Origin: JBFMFH01 sp040752275
GTDB taxonomy: Bacteria; Acidobacteriota; Vicinamibacteria; Vicinamibacterales; JAKQTR01
Assembly: GCA_040752275.1 (NCBI GenBank)
Contig: JBFMFH010000021.1
Span: 1 to 63,037 of the forward strand
Direction of reading: 5' to 3'
Length of the DNA: 63,037 nucleotides
The number at the start of each line of letters is the position of its first letter. The first letter of the stretch is position 1. A program made the position numbers and the translations under genes. The notes below the pieces were generated by a model. The model saw only the letters and a list, made by a program, of their open reading frames with translations. It did no database searches and was not told the origin of the DNA. Below, piece by piece: positions 54,276 to 62,916 of the stretch.

Positions 54276-54910
54276 GACGTGATGCCCTCACGCCGGCGGG
54301 TCGAGCGCCAAGCGGCAAGGAACGCCAGGACGACGCAGAGCGTCGACACCCCCATCGCGTAGGAGGCGAGACCCGGATAGGAGTAGACCTCGAAGTTGGC
54401 CAACTGCCTGAAGCCGAACATCGGCGGCATGAACGGATCCACCTGGACAGCCGCATTGGGGGCGAGGTTGTGTCCGTACTGGTAGAGCTTGAAGCCGAAC
54501 GACCACAGGGCGAACGCCGAGAAGTACAGGTTCAGCACGAGGACGTCGACGACGTGTCGTGTGGTGCCCAGGACCGCCGCCCGCAAGTACAACAGGCCGA
54601 GGGCCCCGACGACGAATGGGAGCCACTTGAATTCGCTGAAGTCCTCCGCGGCCAGGTCGCGCATCCCGATGTAGTGATTGAGGACGTTGATCTCCTTGAT
54701 GTCCTGGTTCGCGTTGCCGCCCTCCAGCTTGAAGCTGTAGATGTCGAGGCGGAGCCCCTCCGGGTACTGGGGCGCGAACATCGTCAGGTTCCAGAGCGGA
54801 AGCACGTAGACGGTCAGGAGGAGGATGGCCGCGGTGATGAGGGCGGCGCGCGAGCGTACGGGAAGGGGCGTCGTGAGGAATCGGTTGAAGCGATCGAGTC
54901 GGGAAGACAT
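54272..54910 (-). CDS. NosB-like polytopic membrane protein of nos operon
   Basis: 212 aa, ATG 54910. Four hydrophobic segments: RAALITAAILLLTVYVLPLW, WLPFVVGALGLLYLRAAVLG, VVDVLVLNLYFSAFALWSFG and LASYAMGVSTLCVVLAFLAA. A periplasmic loop reads FAPQYPEGLRLDIYSFKLEG. Position between nosZ and nosD, and topology, match the NosB-type protein described for clade II nos clusters; sequence-level identity is not certain. Overlaps nosD as GTGA. Confidence 0.65.
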   Translation of the reverse strand: MSSRLDRFNRFLTTPLPVRSRAALITAAILLLTVYVLPLWNLTMFAPQYPEGLRLDIYSFKLEGGNANQDIKEINVLNHYIGMRDLAAEDFSEFKWLPFVVGALGLLYLRAAVLGTTRHVVDVLVLNLYFSAFALWSFGFKLYQYGHNLAPNAAVQVDPFMPPMFGFRQLANFEVYSYPGLASYAMGVSTLCVVLAFLAAWRSTRRREGITS

Positions 54911-55019
54911 GCGCTCCTTTCCACAATCAGCCGGTTGGGGCGTCGGTGGTGCACGCCTCACGCCACCGGCGGCCGGGGGGCGTGCACCCGCAGGTGCGGG
55001 TGCCGCCCCTCGGTGGCGA

Positions 55020-56876
55020 TCAGCGAACGATCATGTAGCCCTGCATCTCCTGGTGGAGCGCCGAGCAGAAGTTCGTGCAGTAGTACGGGAACACGCCCCT
55101 CTTCCTGGCCTTGAACGTCACGGTCTTGGTCTCGCCAGGATCCACGACAATGTTGATGTTGTAGTCGAGCAGGCCGAATCCGTGCAGTTCGTCGGTGGTC
55201 TGCTCGATGTTCGTCACCGCAACGGTCACCTCGTCGCCCTCGCGGATCTCGAAGTCCGTCGGAGTCATCGTCGATCGCACGACAACCATCTTGACGAGCA
55301 CCTTGTTGCCAGTGCGCGTCACGCCCGCGTCCTTCACGTCCCAGACGGCGTGCGGGTGGGTGTTCTCCTCCTTCGGGTAGACCTCGATCGGATGCAGCTT
55401 GTCGGCCTTCACCATCTGAGCGTAGTGCGGCTCGGGCTCGGTGAACGCGTCGAGGAGGAGCTTCATCTTCTCTTCGGTGATGTCGACCAGTTGTGAGGAC
55501 TCGGGCTGCGAGGGGCCGACCGACAGGTGCCGGCCATGCGAGAGCTTGTTGAGACCGACCAGGTAGACACCATCCGGGCTGACGGTATCGCCCTCGGCGG
55601 CCGTCAGATGCCCGATCGAGTACGACATCGGCACCTTGTCGACCACTTCCCAGGTGCCGAGCTTCCACTTCGCGATCGCGCTGTCGACGAACAGCGACGT
55701 GTACGCGTAGCCGTCCGGGCCGAACTGCGTGTGCAGCGGCCCGAGTCCAACCTCGACTTCCGCGTCCTTGATCGATTCGTACTTGAGGACCGGGATGCCG
55801 TCCTCGTCACCGGTGAAGTCTTTGTTGCGGATGGCGGTCTGGATCTTCTCGAAGTTGAAGGCCGTCGTCACGCCCTGAAGCTTGCCGGAGCCGACGATCC
55901 AGTTGCCGTCGGGCGACACGTCGACGCCGTGCGGGGACTTCCCGCAGGGGAGGAAGTACACGAGGCCGGGAATCTCCTTCGGATCGAGCACCTTGACGCC
56001 GCCGATCATTCTGCCCTTGCCTTCGGCGGTCGACTTCTCGGCCAGTCGCCAGTCCACCATGGCGATGTAGTCGCGGTCGCGCTGCGACGCGGTAACCTCG
56101 AGGCTGCCAGTGGCGCGCTCGGTGTTGTACGACGTGAAGAACATGTAGCCGTCCGACGCCCTCTTGCCGGCATCGCCGATGTCGTAGTCGAAGGGCGGCA
56201 TCAGGACCTGCCAGCCGAAGGACAGTTCCCCGGTCTTCGGATCGACCTTGATGCCCGTGACGACGCCCTTGTAGTCGGTGGCGTACTTGCCGACCTCGAT
56301 GGCCGTCCCCTTCGGGATCGGAATCGAGAACCGAGAGGCCATCATCGAGTATTCGCTGTTCGGGGTCACGAAGGCCGACCCGTGGTTGCCGGAGACGTTC
56401 GGGATCGGCCCCAGGATCTGCTTCGTCTTGAAGTCCCGCAAGTCGATGCGCGCAACCCGCCCGTTCATGTCGTTCACGAACAGCCAGCGCCCGTCGTAGT
56501 CCCCCGCGGTCTCCGAGAGCGCAGGATGGTGCAGGTCGCCCCAGGTCAGGTCGCCGAGCATCCTCTTCGATTCGTCGTCGAACCCGTAGCCCGTGGCCGG
56601 GTACGGGGTGAAGACCGGAATCGTCGAGAGGTGACGCATCGAGGGCACGCCGTACACGTACACGTTGCCCGAGTGGCCACCCGAGGCGAAGAGGTAGTAC
56701 TCGTCCAGGTCGCCAGGGGCGACGTAGACCTTCTGGGCCGCCACGGCCAGATCGGACGTGCCGCCCGTCCGCCTGGCGTCCTTCGGCGCGCTCGGCGCGC
56801 ACCGGCTGACGAACAGGGCCAGCGCGCCGACTCCCACCACCGTCCACAGCGTCGTCCGTTGCCGAATCCAGTTCAT
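55020..56876 (-). CDS. nosZ: Nitrous oxide reductase, clade II (Sec-type)
   Basis: 618 aa. ATG 56876 follows GGAGG with 8-bp spacing. The N-terminus is a plain Sec signal (TTLWTVVGVGALALFVS) with no twin-arginine, which is the clade II mark. CuZ propeller ligands include DLTWGDLHHPALSETAGDYD, the NHGSAFVTPNSEYSM region and SPHGVDVSPDGNWIVGSG. The C-terminal cupredoxin holds CuA in PYYCTNFCSALHQEMQGYMI. Reduces N2O to N2 in the periplasm, fed by the cytochromes encoded just upstream in the operon. Confidence 0.95.
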   Translation of the reverse strand: MNWIRQRTTLWTVVGVGALALFVSRCAPSAPKDARRTGGTSDLAVAAQKVYVAPGDLDEYYLFASGGHSGNVYVYGVPSMRHLSTIPVFTPYPATGYGFDDESKRMLGDLTWGDLHHPALSETAGDYDGRWLFVNDMNGRVARIDLRDFKTKQILGPIPNVSGNHGSAFVTPNSEYSMMASRFSIPIPKGTAIEVGKYATDYKGVVTGIKVDPKTGELSFGWQVLMPPFDYDIGDAGKRASDGYMFFTSYNTERATGSLEVTASQRDRDYIAMVDWRLAEKSTAEGKGRMIGGVKVLDPKEIPGLVYFLPCGKSPHGVDVSPDGNWIVGSGKLQGVTTAFNFEKIQTAIRNKDFTGDEDGIPVLKYESIKDAEVEVGLGPLHTQFGPDGYAYTSLFVDSAIAKWKLGTWEVVDKVPMSYSIGHLTAAEGDTVSPDGVYLVGLNKLSHGRHLSVGPSQPESSQLVDITEEKMKLLLDAFTEPEPHYAQMVKADKLHPIEVYPKEENTHPHAVWDVKDAGVTRTGNKVLVKMVVVRSTMTPTDFEIREGDEVTVAVTNIEQTTDELHGFGLLDYNINIVVDPGETKTVTFKARKRGVFPYYCTNFCSALHQEMQGYMIVR

Positions 56877-56967
56877 AGGCATCTCCTCCACCCGGTGCCG
56901 ACCCGGTCGGGATTCCGTCCGAGGTCCTGGCTGGCGCACCGGGTTCGTCGCCCGCCGCCAGGCCCGT

Positions 56968-58212
56968 TCATTGCTGCGCCCCGCCATCCGACGGCGCGAG
57001 CGGGTTCCTGCCTTCAGCCACCTGCCGCTGGTACTGCGCGAACGCCTCGCGCAACTTGGCGATGGCGATCGCCTTCTCCTCCGGTGTCAGGACGATCTGG
57101 CGCGACAGCACGACCGACATCGTACCGGTCGGGTTCGCCAGGAACCGGTCGATTGTCACGCTGAACCGCTTCTGCACGTCCTCGACCGCCGTTGACAGAT
57201 CCGGTCCGATCTGAGCCGGGCTCTTCACCTTGAGTGCCGCGACGGAATGGCACACGAAACACCCCGTCTGCACGAACCAGGCGCCCGGACCGGTCTTCAT
57301 GTCGAGTTCGGCCTGCCGTTCCTCGGGCGTCTGCGGATCGGTGCGGGGCACGCCGGCGAGGAAGGCCGCGTCGAAGCGCACCTTCTTCCACGACAGCATC
57401 AGCATCGCCAGGGCCTGCGCGTCAGCCGTGGTGAAGTGGAAGTTCGGCATCACCGTGTCCTGCACCAGCGCACGCGGATCCTTGAAGTGCGCCACGTGCC
57501 AGGCAAACGTGGTCTGCTGGCCGAAGAGCCGCCCGTAGTCGTACTGCTCGGGTGCCTTGTCGCCGACCCACGTGAGATCCGGACCGATCGTGCCGCCCCG
57601 GCTGTTGATGACGTGGCACGCGCGGCACCCCTTGTCCTGTACCAGGGCCTTGGCGCGGTTGATCATGTCCGCTCCGGCGGTTTCGCGGTCGTAGCGGTGG
57701 CAGACGTTGCAGTTGATCTGCATCAGCGCCGCCTTGTTGCCCGACAGGCTGTAGGCCTCGCCCAGCATGGAGCCGAGCAACGGCTCTTCCCAGTGCGCCA
57801 TCTCACCGTGCGCTTCGGCGGCGTCGATGGCCCATCCCTGGCCGCCGTGACACGCTGTGCATCCGAATCGCGTGGAGGGATGTGCCCCCAAGAGACCGGC
57901 CGGGTGCGTGCGCCACGGCTCGTCCGCGGTCTCGAATCCCCTCCACGTCACGGCCTGGTGGCAGGTCTCACACCGGTCGGCGCGGCGAAGTCCGGGCACC
58001 CACACCTGCTGGATGCCTTCGGGGACCTCGGCCGCTCGTTCCTCGCCGAACTTCTCGGCCACCATGCGGCGGAACTCGTACTGGTAGTACCGGTAGTCGT
58101 GCTGCCTGTCGCTCCACGCGAAGAATGCCGTCGCCGCCACCAGCACCAGGCCGACAAGGGCGAGCACCGGGCGGTCGATCCTCGGGAACGGGGAGTTGGT
58201 CCGCTGCTCCAT
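56968..58212 (-). CDS. Membrane-anchored pentaheme cytochrome c
   Basis: 414 aa. One N-terminal helix (RPVLALVGLVLVAATAFFAW), then five CxxCH sites in order: CETCH, CTACH, CNVCH, CRACH and CFVCH. Candidate axial Met residues lie in the loops (DTVMPNFHF). It sits between cytochrome b and nosZ, so it probably replaces cytochrome c1 as the electron carrier from the Rieske/b unit to NosZ. Start at 58212; the longer frame overlaps cytochrome b. Ends 92 bp before nosZ. Confidence 0.87.
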   Translation of the reverse strand: MEQRTNSPFPRIDRPVLALVGLVLVAATAFFAWSDRQHDYRYYQYEFRRMVAEKFGEERAAEVPEGIQQVWVPGLRRADRCETCHQAVTWRGFETADEPWRTHPAGLLGAHPSTRFGCTACHGGQGWAIDAAEAHGEMAHWEEPLLGSMLGEAYSLSGNKAALMQINCNVCHRYDRETAGADMINRAKALVQDKGCRACHVINSRGGTIGPDLTWVGDKAPEQYDYGRLFGQQTTFAWHVAHFKDPRALVQDTVMPNFHFTTADAQALAMLMLSWKKVRFDAAFLAGVPRTDPQTPEERQAELDMKTGPGAWFVQTGCFVCHSVAALKVKSPAQIGPDLSTAVEDVQKRFSVTIDRFLANPTGTMSVVLSRQIVLTPEEKAIAIAKLREAFAQYQRQVAEGRNPLAPSDGGAQQ

Positions 58213-58213
58213 C

Positions 58214-59560
58214 TCAGATCCTCCCGGGAATCGCAGGCCACGCCTGCCAGGGCCAGTAGAAGTTCCAGTAGGGCCCTCGCATGAAGAGGCCAACCACCGT
58301 GAAGGCCACGATCACGAGCAGCAGCGCGATGAACACGAGGTTCTGCCGCCGGCGGGACACGGGGAACCAGACCCCCGCATCCGCCGGGCCCGACCGATCG
58401 AGCCACGGCCAGACGGTGAGCAGCGCGAGGAGCAGACCGGGGAGGATCACGCCTCCGAGAAACGCGCCGTTGATCGTGAACGTCCCCATACGCACTGTGG
58501 TGTCGGTGACGATTTCCTGGAGCCAGAGGAAGTACCATGGCGCCTTCGCGGGGTTCGGCGTGACGAGCGGGTTGGCCGGCTCCTCGAGCGGGGACGGGAT
58601 TGCGCTCGCAAGCACACTGACCAGGGCGAAGGTCGCCAGCACCGCGATGAGTGTCCGCCGGGTCAGGTCGGGCACTGCGTTCACGCTCACCCCTGGCGCC
58701 TCAACCGAGCGGGCGGTGATCGTCGGGGCCGTCCCCTTGGCCACGCCCAGCAAGGTGTAGGTCTTCTTCGAGGCAGTGGCCGCCGGCAGCGGTTCGGCCA
58801 ACGTGCCGGCCGAATCGGCGCGCGCAAGCCCGCCGTCCTTCCGGATCCGCCACATGTGATACGCGAAGAGGTACCCCAGTGCACCCGGCAGCACGATGAT
58901 GTGCAGCACGTAGAAGCGGATGAGCGTCGCCTGCTCGATCTCGCGCCCGCCGATCAGCAGCTCGCGGATGCCGGGGCCGACATACGGGATCGACGAGGCG
59001 ATGTTCGTGCCGACCGTGACCGCCCAGAACGCCAGCTGGTCCCACGGCAGCAGGTAGCCGGTGAACGACAGGAAGAGCGTGAGCAGCAGCAGGGCCACGC
59101 CAATCACCCAGTTCCATTCCCGACGCTGCCCCTGGCCGACGCCGTTCTTGTACGCGCCCGTGAAGAACACCCTGGCCAGGTGCAGCACCACGGCGACCAC
59201 CATGAGGTGCGCACCGATGCGATGGACGGCGCGGATCCACCAGCCGAAGGTCACGACATACTCGATGTCCTTCACCGACTGGTACGCCCGCTCGACCGAT
59301 GGCACGTAGAGGAACATGAGGGGCAGGCCGGACAGGATGAGGAGAAAGAACAACGCCGCCGTCATCGTCCCGAGCCAGAAGGAGTACGTCCACGACAACG
59401 AGGTCTTGTGGACGGTGGACGGGAACCAGTGCAGCAGCAGGTTCGACACGACGGCGTCGCCGGCGTCGCGGTCGGACTGAGGGCGGAGGCTCCAGAACAC
59501 TCGTGGCCGGACGCCAGGCGCCGAGGGGGCATCAGGTTCGCGGGTTGATCGTGCCTCCAT
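58214..59560 (-). CDS. Cytochrome b (b6 plus subunit IV fused)
   Basis: 448 aa quinol-oxidising membrane subunit. The N-terminal b6 part has the heme-ligating pairs in WIRAVHRIGAHLMVVAVVLH and RFYVLHIIVLPGALGYLFAYH, and FTGYLLPWDQLAFWAVTVGT at the Qo side. After a linker of about 80 residues the subunit IV-like part has NPAKAPWYFLWLQEIV, where the usual PEWY motif is altered to APWY. Three more helices follow. Together with the Rieske protein and pentaheme cytochrome it makes an alternative bc-type complex for the nos chain. Confidence 0.87.
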   Translation of the reverse strand: MEARSTREPDAPSAPGVRPRVFWSLRPQSDRDAGDAVVSNLLLHWFPSTVHKTSLSWTYSFWLGTMTAALFFLLILSGLPLMFLYVPSVERAYQSVKDIEYVVTFGWWIRAVHRIGAHLMVVAVVLHLARVFFTGAYKNGVGQGQRREWNWVIGVALLLLTLFLSFTGYLLPWDQLAFWAVTVGTNIASSIPYVGPGIRELLIGGREIEQATLIRFYVLHIIVLPGALGYLFAYHMWRIRKDGGLARADSAGTLAEPLPAATASKKTYTLLGVAKGTAPTITARSVEAPGVSVNAVPDLTRRTLIAVLATFALVSVLASAIPSPLEEPANPLVTPNPAKAPWYFLWLQEIVTDTTVRMGTFTINGAFLGGVILPGLLLALLTVWPWLDRSGPADAGVWFPVSRRRQNLVFIALLLVIVAFTVVGLFMRGPYWNFYWPWQAWPAIPGRI

Positions 59561-59569
59561 CGTGGCTCC

Positions 59570-60091
59570 TCAGGCAATCGTCAGGCGGAACGTCCGATCG
59601 ACCTCTTCGGCGAGGTCGACGACCAATTGACCGTCGTCCGATGCGACCGACAGGCGGTACCAGGCGAGCGCGCGGGGCGCCGGCCCGGAGACGTTCGTGC
59701 CGTCTCCGGCGTACCTCGACCCGTGACAGGGGCACATGAAGCGGTGCGTGAGCCGCAGCGCTTCGCCGTCCACCGTCGTCTCTTCCGGCCGGCTGAGCGC
59801 CTCGGCCCGGACGGTGCATCCCAGATGCGTGCACACGGCGGAGATGGCATGGAAGGTCTTGCCCGCGCGGAAGACGAACAGCCGCTCGTCCGGAAGAAAC
59901 TTCAAGCCGTCGGGGAATTCCTCCGCCGGCCCCAGCTTGACCGTGGTCGGGGCGTCGTACGAGACGTTGGGCACGAGCGAACGGAGCGAGGCTCCTGCCT
60001 GCGCGGCGATCGCCGCGATTCCCGTGCCCGTGCCGAGCCTGATCAGGAAGTCACGCCGATCCTTCTTCTGGGATGCGGTCGAATCACTCAT
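59570..60091 (-). CDS. Rieske [2Fe-2S] protein
   Basis: 173 aa. N-terminus KKDRRDFLIRLGTGTGIAAI is a twin-arginine-like signal/anchor (RRDFL). Cluster motifs: CTHLGCTV and CPCHGSRY, the complete CxHxGC...CxCH(G)S pair, with the GPAPRALAWYRLSV stretch afterward. ATG 60091 overlaps the upstream flavoprotein stop as ATGA. Works with cytochrome b at 58.2-59.6 kb in quinol oxidation. Confidence 0.92.
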   Translation of the reverse strand: MSDSTASQKKDRRDFLIRLGTGTGIAAIAAQAGASLRSLVPNVSYDAPTTVKLGPAEEFPDGLKFLPDERLFVFRAGKTFHAISAVCTHLGCTVRAEALSRPEETTVDGEALRLTHRFMCPCHGSRYAGDGTNVSGPAPRALAWYRLSVASDDGQLVVDLAEEVDRTFRLTIA

Positions 60092-62064
60092 GATGTCCCC
60101 TCGGGTGACAAGACGGCGGCCGGCGGCGTCGGTCCGCCGGCGTGCAGCCCCTCGGTGATCGTGAAGCGTTCCATCGTCATGGCGTCGGTCGGGCAGCGGA
60201 TCGCGCACAGCCCGCACCGGATGCACCGCTCGTCGTCTTTGACCATGGCCGACAACGGAACACGCGCCGGTGCCGTCTCGTCTGCGAGCCGTCTCCGCAC
60301 CCCCTCGTCCAGCTCGAGGTCGTCGAAGGGCACGAGGGCCAGACAGTGCTCCGGGCAGATGTCGACGCAGCGGCCGCAGAGCACACACCGGTCAGGATCG
60401 TAGATGGTCTGCACGTGGCAGACGAGGCATCGGGCGGCTTGGAGCCGGGCGTGTTCCGGGGTGTAGGCCGTCTCGACCTCGGCAATGCCGGTTCGCCGCC
60501 CAAGGTCGAGCGTCGGTGGCGCGGCCCGGTCGTGCTTCTCGAAGCCGGTCATCATCCGGTAGCGGGACGTCGGGATCTTCTCGATGGCGAGGTGAAACGC
60601 GCGCGATGGCCTCGTCTGGGACAGGTACTCGTGGATCGAACGAGCGGCGCGCTTGCCGTTCGCGACGGCCTCGATGAGGTTCCTGGGTCCGAACGCCGCA
60701 TCGCCCCCGGCGAATACCCACGGGGCGGAGGTCGCCAATGTGGTCGGATCGACCTTGATCGTGCCAGACGGCGACAGCGCAATCCCATCCGATGGCGTCA
60801 GGAACGACAGGTCCGCCTGCTGGCCGATGGCGAGGATACATGAATCCGCATCGAGCGTCACGACATCGTCGTCGTCGTAGACCGGCGCGAAGCGCCCGTC
60901 GTCATCGAACACGGATTGGACGGCTCTGAGCTCCACCGACGACAGGCGGTCCTGACCGAGGAAGCGCCGGGGTCCCCGGCGCGTGAGGAAGGTCACGCCC
61001 TCCTTGCGAGCCTCGTCGAACTCCTCGTGTCCCTGCGTCGTGCGGAGCACCGGCATTTCGTCGAAGTGCTCGAGTGACACGATGGTCACATCGCGGGCGC
61101 CGGCGCGCAGGGCGGCCCGGGCCGAATCGAGCGCCTCCTTGGCCCTGGCGTCGGCTGCGCCTTCCGCCTCCGCCCGCGCCAGCCCTTCGGCCGCATCACG
61201 GTCCGAATCGCGCAGGGCGGTGCGGGCCGCGTCGAACGCGACGAATCCGCCTCCGATCACCACGACCCGGCGACCTAGATCGATCCGGTAGCCGCGGTTG
61301 ACGTTGAGGAGGTAGTCCACCGCCTTGATCACGCCGTCGCGATCGACGCCGGGCACCTGTAGGTCGCGCCCGCGCGACACGCCGACCGCCAGGAACACGG
61401 CCTCGTACCCGTCCTGCCGCAGTCCGCTCAGCCCGTACGCCGGCGAGAGGGGGGATTGCAGCCGGAGTTCGACGCCAAGTGCGAGGACGCGGTCGACCTC
61501 CTGACGGATGAGCGTGCGGGGAATCCGATACTCGGGAATACCGAAGCGAATCATGCCGCCGGGCTCGGCAGCGGCCTCGAAGACGGTGATCGTGTGCCCG
61601 TAGAGCGCCAGGTCGTGCGCCGCGGCCAGACCGGCAGGGCCACCTCCGATGACGGCCACCTTGCGCGTGGACCGCGCCGGCGCCTTGCCGTGCCAGGTGA
61701 GCGGCTGATGCCCGGCGTAGCGGTTGCCTTCCTCCGGGGCCTCGCTGAGCAGTCGCTGCTGCGTCGCCGGCTGTCTGGACTCGACACCGTACTGTTCGGT
61801 CACGAAACGCTTCAGGGCCCGTATCGAGACCGGCGCGTCGATGGCCCCGCGCCTGCAGGCGTCTTCACACGGCGCCGCACAGACTCTCCCGCAGACGGAG
61901 GCAAACGGGTTGGGCGATCGGGCAACGAGATAGGCGTCCTCGTCGCGGCCTTCGGCGATGAGCTGGACGTAGCGGCCGGCGTCGGTCCCAACCGGGCAGC
62001 CGGTCTGGCACTTGACCTGTGCGCGCCAGTGCGCGAGGTCGGGAATTGTGGCACGCACGGACAT
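60088..62064 (-). CDS. GltD-like FAD oxidoreductase with ferredoxin tail
   Basis: 658 aa. The N-terminal Fe-S domain of the glutamate synthase small-subunit type (KCQTGCPVGTDAGRYVQLIA; ASVCGRVCAAPCEDACRRG) precedes an FAD fold (AVIGGGPAGLAAAHDLALYG) and NAD(P) fold (VVVIGGGFVAFDAARTALRD). The C-terminus adds two [4Fe-4S] motifs (CVLCGRCVDICPEHC; CIRCGLCAIRCPTDAM). First gene of the nos operon; it may oxidise or reduce NAD(P)H/ferredoxin and exchange electrons with the b/Rieske unit, taking the place of NosR/NosGH. The same GltD module is fused to the BamF-like selenoprotein at 42.5-44.2 kb. The role in N2O respiration is inference. Confidence 0.78.
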   Translation of the reverse strand: MSVRATIPDLAHWRAQVKCQTGCPVGTDAGRYVQLIAEGRDEDAYLVARSPNPFASVCGRVCAAPCEDACRRGAIDAPVSIRALKRFVTEQYGVESRQPATQQRLLSEAPEEGNRYAGHQPLTWHGKAPARSTRKVAVIGGGPAGLAAAHDLALYGHTITVFEAAAEPGGMIRFGIPEYRIPRTLIRQEVDRVLALGVELRLQSPLSPAYGLSGLRQDGYEAVFLAVGVSRGRDLQVPGVDRDGVIKAVDYLLNVNRGYRIDLGRRVVVIGGGFVAFDAARTALRDSDRDAAEGLARAEAEGAADARAKEALDSARAALRAGARDVTIVSLEHFDEMPVLRTTQGHEEFDEARKEGVTFLTRRGPRRFLGQDRLSSVELRAVQSVFDDDGRFAPVYDDDDVVTLDADSCILAIGQQADLSFLTPSDGIALSPSGTIKVDPTTLATSAPWVFAGGDAAFGPRNLIEAVANGKRAARSIHEYLSQTRPSRAFHLAIEKIPTSRYRMMTGFEKHDRAAPPTLDLGRRTGIAEVETAYTPEHARLQAARCLVCHVQTIYDPDRCVLCGRCVDICPEHCLALVPFDDLELDEGVRRRLADETAPARVPLSAMVKDDERCIRCGLCAIRCPTDAMTMERFTITEGLHAGGPTPPAAVLSPEGTS

Positions 62065-62475
62065 CGGCCCGGCCTCCCATGCTCATCATGGCCTCACGTC
62101 CGACGTCACACCATGACGAGCGTCATACCCTGTCCCCGCGGCCGAAGGTGGAAGCGTCCGGGGGCACTGGAATCGGCTCAACGTGGCCCGATCGCGCCGG
62201 AGCGTCGTGCGCCGGCCAGGGATTGACATGCGGTACGGGCGTAGCCTACCACAGGCCGCCGGCGGTCCCAGAACCCTCTGGCCGCCGCGCCGGGATCCCG
62301 GCCGGCGAGGCGCGATCTGCCGGGATATTCACCGATTCTACTCATCGGAGTATAGCCCGTGTTGTGCGACTTTCAGGCGGAAACGGGGGTCGTCCGCCTG
62401 GCCCCCACCTTGCAGGCCTGGAGATAAGTGGAGTCGTTTTCTCCGAATTTCCGGCAACTCGTGCGGTAGGCACCC
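62065..62475. promoter_or_regulatory. Divergent nos/rrf2 control region
   Basis: 411 bp without a gene. Two palindromes stand out: ATGACG-AG-CGTCAT (62113-62126), 49 bp before the nos operon start, and TACTC-ATCG-GAGTA (62339-62352), 124 bp before the Rrf2-type gene. They are unlike each other, so two regulators may act. No full FNR-type TTGAT-N4-ATCAA box was found by eye. Confidence 0.5.
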
Positions 62476-62916
62476 ATGCAGCTCACACGTGCAGCCGACT
62501 TCGGCGTTCGGGCCATGGTTCACTTGGCGAGTCTCGAGCCCGGCACGCGGGTGCCCCTCGGCGCGCTGAGCGCGGCGGCCGACGTCTCACCGGCCTTTCT
62601 CTCGAAGGTTCTCCAGCGACTGGTGAGGGCCGGCTACGTGAGTTCGCGGCGGGGTCGAACCGGCGGGTTCGCGCTGGTGCCCAGGGAGATATCGCTGACG
62701 CTCCTTGACATCATCTCGGCCCTCGACGGACTGCCCCCCTTGAACGACTGCCTGAAAACCGAGGACGCCTGTTTGCGGCGGACGTGGTGCGGCGTGTACC
62801 CGGTCTGGCAGCAGGCCCAGGCTCAGTTGCGCGCGTTGATGGCGGCGGCGTCGCTCGACAGCCTGGTTCGCGACACCGCCGCGCGTCGGGCGGCGCTTGG
62901 CCTCGGGCCTCTCTAG
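62476..62916 (+). CDS. Rrf2 family Fe-S regulator
   Basis: 146 aa. Winged helix: MQLTRAADFGVRAMVHLASL, VSPAFLSKVLQRLVRAGYVS and SRRGRTGGFALV. The cluster-binding cysteines lie in DCLKTEDACLRRTWC (C-x6-C-x5-C), similar to but not identical with IscR and NsrR spacing. Divergent from the nos operon, so control by nitric oxide or redox state is likely. The exact type (NsrR, IscR or other) cannot be decided from sequence. The palindrome at 62339-62352 is a candidate operator. Confidence 0.88.
   Translation: MQLTRAADFGVRAMVHLASLEPGTRVPLGALSAAADVSPAFLSKVLQRLVRAGYVSSRRGRTGGFALVPREISLTLLDIISALDGLPPLNDCLKTEDACLRRTWCGVYPVWQQAQAQLRALMAAASLDSLVRDTAARRAALGLGPL

Noticed and set aside
55020..56876. Clade I (Tat-exported) NosZ
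   Set aside because: The N-terminus lacks a twin-arginine motif, and the neighbours (Rieske, cytochrome b, multiheme c, NosB-like) match clade II; NosR is absent.
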